A DNA stretch of 19,805 nt, taken from Pseudonocardiales bacterium (GTDB lineage Bacteria; Actinomycetota; Actinomycetes; Mycobacteriales; Pseudonocardiaceae). A program made the translations under genes and the position numbers. Positions within the stretch are counted from its first letter, which is position 1, and each line of letters opens with the position of its first letter. The notes below the pieces were generated by a model. That model had not been told where the DNA came from. It searched no databases and saw only the letters and a program-made list of their open reading frames with translations. Location of the stretch: positions 1 through 19,805 of the forward strand of contig JAODNG010000488.1 in assembly GCA_025465385.1 (NCBI GenBank), given 5' to 3'. Shown here piece by piece: positions 7,500-13,981 of this stretch.

Positions 7500-7505
7500 A
7501 GACTA
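7500..7505 (-). promoter_or_regulatory. -10 box TAGTCT for a leaderless transcript
   Basis: On the minus strand TAGTCT fits TANNNT, and six bases separate it from the GTG at 7493, so +1 falls on the start codon. A partial -35 (GCGACT) lies 17 bases further upstream. No Shine-Dalgarno precedes the GTG. Confidence 0.5.
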
Positions 7506-7531
7506 CGCTTGCAGCGTCCCCCAGTCGCCCG

Positions 7532-8023
7532 TCAGCCCACGCGATGCAGCCAGGTCACCGGGGCGCCATCGGCGGCGCGGCGGAAAGGTTCCAGGGCGTC
7601 GTCCCAGGTTGCGCCGAGGAGCTGAGCAATCTGGTGGGCGAAGGATTCCGCGTCCCGGGCAGTGCCGGCCAAGGCCCGTAACTGATCCTCGCCGACCATG
7701 ATGTCACCGTTGGCGCTGGTGCTGGCCCGCCACAATCCGAGCCCGGGTACGAAACAGAACCGTTCTCCATCCACCCCAGAACTAGGGTGCTCGGTGACCT
7801 CAAAACGCAGCATTGGCCACGCCCGCAGCGCACTGGCCACCGCAGCGGCGGTGCCCGGATCACCGGACCACTCGCATTCGGCGCGCAGCTGTCCTGGAGC
7901 CGCGGCTTGCGCGGTCCACTGTAGGTCCGCCCTGGTCTGCAGGACGCCCGCTATCGCCCACTCGACGTGCGGACATACCGCAGACGGCGACGAGTGGACG
8001 TAGATCGTGCCACTGGTGCTCAT
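7532..8023 (-). CDS. DUF3145 family protein
   Basis: The 163-residue soluble protein opens with GTIYVHSSPSAVCPHVEWAI, the hallmark start of the actinobacterial DUF3145 family, and continues through a WSGDPGTAAAVASALRAWPML segment to the WLHRVG end. No biochemical function is established for this family to my knowledge. From memory, a DUF3145 gene also lies close to the fab cluster in Streptomyces; here it is near but on the opposite strand, so a link with fatty-acid synthesis is only suggestive. The ATG at 8023 is preceded by GGAGG at good spacing. No signal peptide or membrane segment is visible. Confidence 0.85.
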   Translation of the reverse strand: MSTSGTIYVHSSPSAVCPHVEWAIAGVLQTRADLQWTAQAAAPGQLRAECEWSGDPGTAAAVASALRAWPMLRFEVTEHPSSGVDGERFCFVPGLGLWRASTSANGDIMVGEDQLRALAGTARDAESFAHQIAQLLGATWDDALEPFRRAADGAPVTWLHRVG

Positions 8024-8111
8024 GTGGTACCTCCGCTGATCGACGAGGAGCGTCTTCCCCTACGTCCTCGAGATCAACTGGAAAGCACCGTTACTCATTG
8101 TGCCTTGGTGG

Positions 8112-8129
8112 CCGCTGGTGCGCCAGCGG
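8112..8129 (-). terminator. Hairpin, second of a tandem pair after the S8 protease
   Basis: CCGCTGG and CCAGCGG form a perfect 7-bp stem with a 4-base loop in the spacer between the protease stop and the DUF3145 start. There is no T-tract, as is common for actinobacterial terminators. Confidence 0.5.
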
Positions 8130-8150
8130 TCCGGCGTGTGTCGCGCCGGA
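8130..8150 (-). terminator. Hairpin, first of a tandem pair after the S8 protease
   Basis: TCCGGCG and CGCCGGA form a perfect 7-bp stem with a 7-base loop, 40 bases past the protease stop on the minus strand and abutting the second hairpin. The two together likely insulate the DUF3145 gene from protease transcription. Confidence 0.5.
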
Positions 8151-8190
8151 AAAGCTGGGACGCACCCCGGCCGGCCTGCGTGGCGAGAGA

Positions 8191-9684
8191 TTAGTGTTCG
8201 CGCGCCCCCAGTGCTCTTGCGGCAGCCAGCGCATCTACCAACCCGGTGCCCTTGTCGAAAGATGTTTGGTACCGGCCCACCTGCCGGTAAGGTGCACCGT
8301 TCGAGTAACGCAATGCCGTCGACTTCAGCACTTCCTCGACCTCGGCGGGGGTCGCGGTGGGGTCGGCTTGGAAAAGCAATGCCACGATCCCGACGATTTG
8401 CGGTGAAGCCATCGAGGTGCCGCTAAGCACGTTGTAACTACCCGCATTGAGAATTCCGGGGCCGTTCTGGGGCTTGAGGCCGGTGGAACAGATCGGCAGA
8501 TAGATGCGGCAGGCACCGAGGATATTCTGCCCCGGGGCGGAGATGTCCGGCCAGGTCGAAGGGTCGCTCTTCACACCGCGCGACGAGAAGGTGGACACCG
8601 GGCCGCTGCGGGTTCCGTTGCCTTGGTCGTTGTAGGAGGCCACCGAGATGATGCCGCCGGTCGGATCCTGGGCAGGCGGATTAGTGAGGCTCTTCGAGCC
8701 GTCACCGCCGTCATTGCCCGCGGCCCACACCATCACAACGCCTTCCTTGACGAGCTGGCGTTGCAGTTTGACGGTCGCCGAATTCGCATCGAACTTGCCC
8801 CCGCCCTGCGGACCATAAGAATTGTTGACCACTCTGATCGGCGGGCATTGCGCGGCCGACACTGTGTCTCCGCATGGCTTGGCGTGGTGCTCAAGCACCC
8901 AGTTCAACGACGAATCCGCACTGACGATCACTACGGCGGCGCCGGTGGACAACGAAACGATCTTGGCGCCGGGCGCGGCACCGGAGACCGTGGTGCCGTC
9001 GCTGAGGGTGACGCTGCGACCCGCGGCGATGCTCGACACGTGGGTGCCGTGGCCGCCGAGAGAAAGGGTGTCAGTGTCGACCCCGGTGGGCATGTCCCTG
9101 ATGCAGTTGGTGTCGGTGTTGGACTCGTCCAGGCACGTGCTCTTCAACGCGCGCACGACCTTGCCGCCGGCGAACGCGGGATGGGTGGGGTCGATGCCGG
9201 AATCAATCACCGCGATGCTGATGCCACTACCGTCCAACGCTGCACCGTTCGCGCCGAACAGGGTCTGCCGCGCCTCCAGACCACGGGTCGCCACCAACGA
9301 TGTGGAGCGGGTGGTGACTTGCGGGGGGGCTGCGGGTGCAGCGTGCACCGCGATGGGCTGGTCACCTTCGAGGTAAGTCACGCCGGGCTGGATGCGAGCG
9401 GCTTCGACCTGTTGCTTGGTCGCCTGCGCGACTACCACCCCGATTTTGCGAAACGTGCTGACCCGCTGCATCCCGGTGGCGTCGACTGCCCGTTCGGCGT
9501 CCGCGAGCGTCGCGCCATGCACCATCACTGGCATTCGGCCGGAGGAAGCCGAGAGCAGCTGCCCGACCAGCGACGGCGACAGCGGGACAGGCGCCGGTTC
9601 CGCACTCGCCGGCATGGCGGCCAGCGTGCCTCCAGCGATCAGCCCGCTGACCAGCAGACCGGTCAGCAAACTTCGTCGACTCAT
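8191..9684 (-). CDS. Secreted subtilisin-like serine protease (S8 family)
   Basis: This 497-residue exported endopeptidase starts MSRRSLLTGL, followed by a hydrophobic core and an AxA-type site (MPASA, about 24-28). The SRRSLL element could be a twin-arginine (Tat) signal. Residues about 50-112 look like an I9-type propeptide. The catalytic domain has Asp161 (IAVIDSGIDPTHPAF), His212 (GGHGTHVSSIAAG), the oxyanion Asn288 (VVNNSYGP) and Ser424 (SGTSMASPQIVG), so the triad is complete. Six mature cysteines fall in three near pairs (184/194, 271/280, 392/399), suggesting three local disulfides. The ATG at 9684 follows GGGGAG and starts the signal peptide, so it is preferred to in-frame codons up to 9753. 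The substrate is unknown. It ends before two tandem hairpins. Confidence 0.94.
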   Translation of the reverse strand: MSRRSLLTGLLVSGLIAGGTLAAMPASAEPAPVPLSPSLVGQLLSASSGRMPVMVHGATLADAERAVDATGMQRVSTFRKIGVVVAQATKQQVEAARIQPGVTYLEGDQPIAVHAAPAAPPQVTTRSTSLVATRGLEARQTLFGANGAALDGSGISIAVIDSGIDPTHPAFAGGKVVRALKSTCLDESNTDTNCIRDMPTGVDTDTLSLGGHGTHVSSIAAGRSVTLSDGTTVSGAAPGAKIVSLSTGAAVVIVSADSSLNWVLEHHAKPCGDTVSAAQCPPIRVVNNSYGPQGGGKFDANSATVKLQRQLVKEGVVMVWAAGNDGGDGSKSLTNPPAQDPTGGIISVASYNDQGNGTRSGPVSTFSSRGVKSDPSTWPDISAPGQNILGACRIYLPICSTGLKPQNGPGILNAGSYNVLSGTSMASPQIVGIVALLFQADPTATPAEVEEVLKSTALRYSNGAPYRQVGRYQTSFDKGTGLVDALAAARALGAREH

Positions 9685-9724
9685 GAGCTCTCCCCTTGTC
9701 TGGCGCGTCAGGACGCACTGTGTG

Positions 9725-9753
9725 AGTGAACACGTAGCGCGAACAACCGTCAA
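9725..9753 (-). promoter_or_regulatory. Possible promoter for the S8 protease gene
   Basis: On the minus strand TTGACG (9753-9748) is followed after 17 bases by TTCACT (9730-9725), which places +1 some 30-40 bases before the ATG at 9684. The -35 match is good and the -10 match poor. The surrounding spacer, 9685-9909, shows no gene or other clear signal. Confidence 0.3.
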
Positions 9754-9909
9754 CGTTATGTAACCATATGGCGCGCCTGATCGGCCTGCTATGAACCAGA
9801 CGCCTGTGCGGGGGTTCGGTTGCGCCCAGCCCGCGTCGCGCCCGTCATGCGCCCGGTAGCACTGAGAAGAAGGATTAGTCAGCCGCGCGGTGAGCGAACA
9901 GCGCCACAG

Positions 9910-12045
9910 TCATAGTGCTTCCCGATTGCACAGCGGGTCCGCGCCCCGGAGTAAGGCATCAATTTGCTCAGGAGCGCGCGGCAGGCCGAACCATGCCCCC
10001 TGACCCGTGTCGCACCCCGCCGCCTGAAAACGCTCACACTGCGTGAGAGTCTCAACACCCTCTGCCGTGACGGTCAGATCCAGTGCATGCGCCAGATCGA
10101 CCAGCGCCCGTACGATCCGTTGGTCCACCCTATCGCAGGGGGATTGCAAACCGGCTGCGAAAGAGCCGGCCAGCTTGAGCTCACGCAGTGGTAGCCGGCG
10201 CAGATCTGGAAGGTTCCAATAACCGTCGCCGAAGTCGTCAAGGGCTATCCGCACCCCCATGCCGTACAGCTTCGTCAGCATCGTGAGTGGGCCCGCGTCA
10301 TCGCCCAACAGGGACTGCTCGGTGAGCTCTAGCTGAAGACTGGACGGGTCGAGCTCATTGTCGGCGAGCACTTGTGTGACGTCGGTCACTAGGCTTGCCT
10401 CGTGCAGCTGCCGGGGCGCGAGGTTGACGCTGACTAACGGCGCTGCGTCACCGAACGCGTCGCGCCAGGCTTTGGCTTGCTCACACGCCCGGGCTAGCAC
10501 CCAATGCCCGAGTTGCACGATCGATCCAGAGTCCTCGGCGAGGCGAATGAAACGTTCGGGCCCGAGCACGCCGAGAGTTGGGTGTCGCCAGCGCACCAGC
10601 GCCTCGACTCCCCGTAGCGTGCCGTGCCCCAGATCGACCAGCGGCTGGTACACAACATAGAACTCGCCGCGCGCCACCGCGGCCAGCATCGTCGCGGACA
10701 GCGTGAAATCGGCGACCTCGCTGTCGTTGCGATTCTGGTCGAACATCGCATAGCGACCTTTACCACCAGCTTTCGCCTGGTACATGGTGATGTCAGCGGC
10801 CTGAATGAGGTCGGCCGGGTTGGTGTCGGCCACCGGCCGCTCGACGACGCCGATGCTGGTTCGCACGGTGAGCGCGTGACCGCCGACTCGAACCGGCGCG
10901 GCCATGGCAGACAGGATCTTATCGGCCAGTACCGCCATATCCGCTTCGCCGCCGGTATCCTCAACGATAATCAGGAATTCGTCCCCGCCCATCCGAGCTA
11001 CCAGCTGCCCGGGACCGCAGCAACGTGTCAGCCGGGACGCGACAGTTTTCAGCAACTGATCGCCGACGTCATGACCGAGGCTGTCGTTGACCACTTTGAA
11101 CCCGTCAAGATCCAGGAAGCACAGCCCAACCCGGCGTTGGCTCGCAGGCCCGGCGAACACCTGGTCCAGCCGTTCGGTGACCATCTGCCGGTTGGCCAGC
11201 GCTGTGAGTGGGTCGTGGTAAGCCTGGTACTGCAACTTCGCCTGCAGGCGACGCCGTTCGGACACGTCTTCCAGCAGCGCCACCTGGTAAGCGGGCACGC
11301 CGCTCTCGTCCCGGACCAGTGACACCGTCAGGTCAGTCCAGATCTCACCGCCGTCGCGACGCTTGAAGCGCTTTTCCATCCGGAAATGGTCGCGCTCCCC
11401 GCGAACCAGCTCGCCGTACAGGTCCCACACGCTGGCGGCGTCTTCTGGGTGGACCATCGAGCTGACGTTGAGCTGGGTGAACTCCTCGCGGGTGTAGCCG
11501 AACATCTCCTGCAGCGCAGGATTGGCATCGGTGATGTTGCCTTCCATGTCACCGATCCCAATACCCATCTTCGCCTCGGTGAACATCGCCCGGAACTTGG
11601 CCTCGCTGGCGGCCAACGCCTGTTCAGCCTGCCGGCGCGCCCGCAATCCTGCGCGATAGATCGCGTCCTGCTCATCGAGGCTGCGCTCGCGCAACGCACT
11701 GGCGTATCCAGCCGCCAGGCTGCCCACAAGCTGAGCAACCCGGCTCGACACATCGACTCGTGGCGGAGCTGAAGTCGGCAGACCGGGTAACCACTCGGCG
11801 ATCAGCGCAAGGGTCTCTTTGAGCGTGTCAGTGCCGGTGAAATGGCTCTCGACCATGGCGACGCCAACGTCGCGCCCCACCGACGGATCGAACTCGGCAG
11901 CCAGGAAGCCCTCGACCAACTGGTCAGTGAGCTCAAGCAGGTGCCTTGCCAGCATACGGCGTCCCATCGCCACGTAGCTCGTGCCGACGATTGCCTCGGT
12001 CCAACGCTGGGCGAACACCTCGCAATCCGCGTGATTCATCGGCAT
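9910..12045 (-). CDS. PAS-GGDEF-EAL cyclic-di-GMP turnover protein
   Basis: The 711-residue protein has an uncharacterised helical N-terminal region (1-145), a PAS sensor (about 148-265), a diguanylate cyclase domain (about 275-435) and a phosphodiesterase domain (about 448-700). GGDEF is intact at 353-357 (LVARMGGDEFLIIVED), but the RxxD inhibitory site normally just upstream is absent. In the EAL domain, EAL (481-483), Asn541, the Glu of LELTEQ, Asp603-Asp604 and AEGVET are present. Loop 6 is altered (DDFGDGYWNL instead of DDFGTGYSSL) and the usual KIDRSF is KLAGSF, so phosphodiesterase activity is uncertain. No membrane segment is seen. The start overlaps the methyltransferase stop by 10 bases from ATG 12045, or by an ATGA if the ATG at 12039 is used. 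Confidence 0.95.
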   Translation of the reverse strand: MPMNHADCEVFAQRWTEAIVGTSYVAMGRRMLARHLLELTDQLVEGFLAAEFDPSVGRDVGVAMVESHFTGTDTLKETLALIAEWLPGLPTSAPPRVDVSSRVAQLVGSLAAGYASALRERSLDEQDAIYRAGLRARRQAEQALAASEAKFRAMFTEAKMGIGIGDMEGNITDANPALQEMFGYTREEFTQLNVSSMVHPEDAASVWDLYGELVRGERDHFRMEKRFKRRDGGEIWTDLTVSLVRDESGVPAYQVALLEDVSERRRLQAKLQYQAYHDPLTALANRQMVTERLDQVFAGPASQRRVGLCFLDLDGFKVVNDSLGHDVGDQLLKTVASRLTRCCGPGQLVARMGGDEFLIIVEDTGGEADMAVLADKILSAMAAPVRVGGHALTVRTSIGVVERPVADTNPADLIQAADITMYQAKAGGKGRYAMFDQNRNDSEVADFTLSATMLAAVARGEFYVVYQPLVDLGHGTLRGVEALVRWRHPTLGVLGPERFIRLAEDSGSIVQLGHWVLARACEQAKAWRDAFGDAAPLVSVNLAPRQLHEASLVTDVTQVLADNELDPSSLQLELTEQSLLGDDAGPLTMLTKLYGMGVRIALDDFGDGYWNLPDLRRLPLRELKLAGSFAAGLQSPCDRVDQRIVRALVDLAHALDLTVTAEGVETLTQCERFQAAGCDTGQGAWFGLPRAPEQIDALLRGADPLCNREAL

Positions 12046-12842
12046 CGGCCTACCGCGGCGAAGCCGGTGAACCGCTCGGGATGGTCATCGACGTCGGCCG
12101 GCGAGTCCGGCCGCCATAGCGGCAGAAACACCACGCCAGGGGCCACCAGGTCGAACCCATCAAACAACGCCTCGACCTCGAGGCGCGAGCGCATGGTCAA
12201 CGGTGCGCCAGCACGCCGGTAGAGCTCGGTGTGCGAGCCGGCCTGATCGGGGCGGCCCTCGTGAGTGGCGTGCGAGAGAACCAGGTGACTTCCGGGCGGC
12301 ATCATCTTGCGGTACTGAGCAACGATGCTCGCCGGATCAGCCTCATCCGGTACGAAATGCAGCATCGCCACCATGAGCACGCCAATCGGCTGGGTGGGAT
12401 CGAGCAGCTGCCTGGTCTGTGGGTGATCGAAGATTGTGGTTACGTCGCGCAGGTCGGCCTGGACGACGTCCGCGTGCTGATTTCCGGCCAGGATGGTTCG
12501 GCTGTGGGCGGCGGCCACGGGGTCGACGTCGACGTAGACCACTCGAGCTTCGGGTGCGGCAGCCTGGGCGACCTCATGCACATTGCCTTCGGTGGGGATC
12601 CCCGACCCGATGTCCAGAAATTGGGTAATGCCCTGGCTGACGAGGTAGCGCACCGAGCGCCGCAGGAACGCCCGATTAGCTTGCATGATCAAGGGCAGTT
12701 CCGGCCACAGGTCCATGGCCTGACGCGCCATCTGCCGGTCCACCGCGAAGTTGTGTGAGCCGCCGAGGTAATAGTCGTAGACTCGGGCCGGGCTGGCATG
12801 CTCGATGTCGACGTCGTCCGACGCCCAGCTCGACCGTTCCAT
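12036..12842 (-). CDS. SAM-dependent methyltransferase, Methyltransf_19 (DUF574) family
   Basis: The 268-residue protein matches the actinobacterial DUF574 group. It has the N-terminal HASPARVYDYYLGGSHNFAVDR signature (about 15-36), a SAM-binding motif FLDIGSGIPTEGNVHEVAQ (about 75-93), the acidic strand VVYVDVDPVA (about 101-110) and the late ERFTGFAAVGR strand. The family is abundant in Streptomyces, Frankia and mycobacteria, and its substrates are generally unknown. The ATG at 12842 follows GGAGG at about 7 bases. It is translationally coupled to the downstream PAS-GGDEF-EAL gene by stop/start overlap, so the two form an operon, although no metabolic link between them is obvious. It is divergent from aroE across 155 bases. 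Confidence 0.92.
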   Translation of the reverse strand: MERSSWASDDVDIEHASPARVYDYYLGGSHNFAVDRQMARQAMDLWPELPLIMQANRAFLRRSVRYLVSQGITQFLDIGSGIPTEGNVHEVAQAAAPEARVVYVDVDPVAAAHSRTILAGNQHADVVQADLRDVTTIFDHPQTRQLLDPTQPIGVLMVAMLHFVPDEADPASIVAQYRKMMPPGSHLVLSHATHEGRPDQAGSHTELYRRAGAPLTMRSRLEVEALFDGFDLVAPGVVFLPLWRPDSPADVDDHPERFTGFAAVGRCR

Positions 12843-12985
12843 CCGGAACCCTCCTACGGGTGTCGGACAACCATGCAGCCGTCACAGCTACCGATTGCAG
12901 ATCCGGACTTACCCTCCGAGATCTCAATAACAGAGTGGAAACGCCTAGTGCAAGGCCGTAGGCACACGCCGTTGGCTGTTTCCTT

Positions 12986-12991
12986 GATACT
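12986..12991 (+). promoter_or_regulatory. -10 box GATACT for a leaderless aroE transcript
   Basis: GATACT differs from TATACT at one base and ends six bases before the GTG at 12998, so +1 would coincide with the start codon. No Shine-Dalgarno and no convincing -35 are seen. The rest of the 155-base spacer to the divergent methyltransferase gene holds only a short GAGATCTC palindrome (12918-12925). Confidence 0.5.
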
Positions 12992-12997
12992 GGCTCC

Positions 12998-13885
12998 GTG
13001 GTGAACAACGGCTGTACGCCCGAGGAAGATCGAGCAGCGGTGGCTAGCGGGGCGGTCAGCGAGTCGAAAAAGCGGCGGGCGGCAGTCCTGGGTTCACCGA
13101 TCAGGCATTCGCTGTCGCCGACGCTGCACCGTGCTGCCTACACCGCGCTGGGCTTGACCGGGTGGTGCTACGACGCGGTGGAATGCGACGAGGCGGCGCT
13201 GCCGGCCTTCGTCGAACGGCTCGATTCGGAGTGGGCCGGGCTATCCCTGACGATGCCCCTGAAACGGGTGGCATTGACCGTCGCCGATGAGGTGTCCGTA
13301 CTGGCCCGCGCAGTCGGCGCGGCGAACACCCTGATATTGGGGCACCGAGGTGCGCCACGTCGGGCTGAGAACACCGATGTAGCGGGTATTCTCGCCGCGC
13401 TGCGCGAAGCGGGAGTCGACCGGGTCGGCGCCGCGGTGATTCTGGGGGCCGGCGGCACCGCCCAAGCGGCGCTTGCCGCGCTGCGCGAGTTGGGCGAGAC
13501 CGCACCGACCGTGCTGGTGCGGAACTCGGCCGCAACGACGGATCTCCGCGCGGCAGCCGATCGGCTCGGTGTCGCTCCGGTTATCTCCGGCGACCTGCTC
13601 GATGGCGCCATTCCTGAGGCTGATGTCGTCATCTCCACCCTACCGCCCGGCGCTGCCGACGCGCTGTGCCGTCAGCAGTGGGCAAGTAGGCCGGTGCTAC
13701 TGGACGTGGTCTATACGCCCTGGCCCACCCCACTGGCCGCGTCCGCGATGACCGCGGGCTGCCCAACCGTCAGCGGTCTCGCGGTGCTGTTGCACCAAGC
13801 CGTTGCTCAGTGTGAGCTGATGACTGGTCGCCCCGCCCCAACCGCCCAGATGCGGGCCGCCCTCGACGCTGCAGTCGGCCGGTAG
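12998..13885 (+). CDS. aroE: Shikimate dehydrogenase
   Basis: AroE reduces 3-dehydroshikimate to shikimate with NADPH in aromatic amino acid synthesis. The 295-residue protein carries the shikimate-binding SPIRHSLSPTLH (33-44, with SxS at 38-40), catalytic Lys89 (GLSLTMPLKR), Asn110 and Asp127 (AENTDVAG). The dinucleotide motif is ILGAGGTAQAALAAL (148-162), and the late motifs TLPPGAAD and GLAVLLHQAVAQ are present. Arg175 after the second Rossmann strand could bind the NADP phosphate. The first 24 residues lie outside the family core, so an internal GTG at 13040 is an alternative. GTG 12998 fits the -10 box placed for a leaderless message. No other shikimate genes are nearby. Confidence 0.93.
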   Translation: MVNNGCTPEEDRAAVASGAVSESKKRRAAVLGSPIRHSLSPTLHRAAYTALGLTGWCYDAVECDEAALPAFVERLDSEWAGLSLTMPLKRVALTVADEVSVLARAVGAANTLILGHRGAPRRAENTDVAGILAALREAGVDRVGAAVILGAGGTAQAALAALRELGETAPTVLVRNSAATTDLRAAADRLGVAPVISGDLLDGAIPEADVVISTLPPGAADALCRQQWASRPVLLDVVYTPWPTPLAASAMTAGCPTVSGLAVLLHQAVAQCELMTGRPAPTAQMRAALDAAVGR

Positions 13886-13927
13886 CCAGGCCGATTCTCT
13901 TCCATCACCGACGCCACCCGCCTGGCT
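13884..13927 (+). terminator. Weak inverted repeat after aroE
   Basis: AGCCAGGC (13884-13891) and GCCTGGCT (13920-13927) are perfect 8-bp arms separated by 28 bases, starting at the aroE stop codon. The loop is long and no T-tract follows, so a terminator role is only possible. Confidence 0.3.
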
Positions 13928-13981
13928 CAGTGCAAAGTGATCAACTAGTGCGTCCGGCGTGACGCCACCACACTCATCCCT

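Noticed and set aside
8623..9729. Plus-strand open frame of 368 codons opposite the S8 protease
   Set aside because: It lies antisense to a protease with an intact triad and signal peptide, and its translation is Arg/Gly/His-rich without recognisable domains.
10624..11322. Plus-strand open frame of 232 codons opposite the GGDEF-EAL gene
   Set aside because: It is antisense to intact GGDEF and PAS motifs, and no start signal or domain is visible.
12852..12961. CCTACGG and CCGTAGG as a paired regulatory element in the methyltransferase/aroE spacer
   Set aside because: The 7-bp arms are about 100 bases apart, which is expected by chance and gives no clear dyad.
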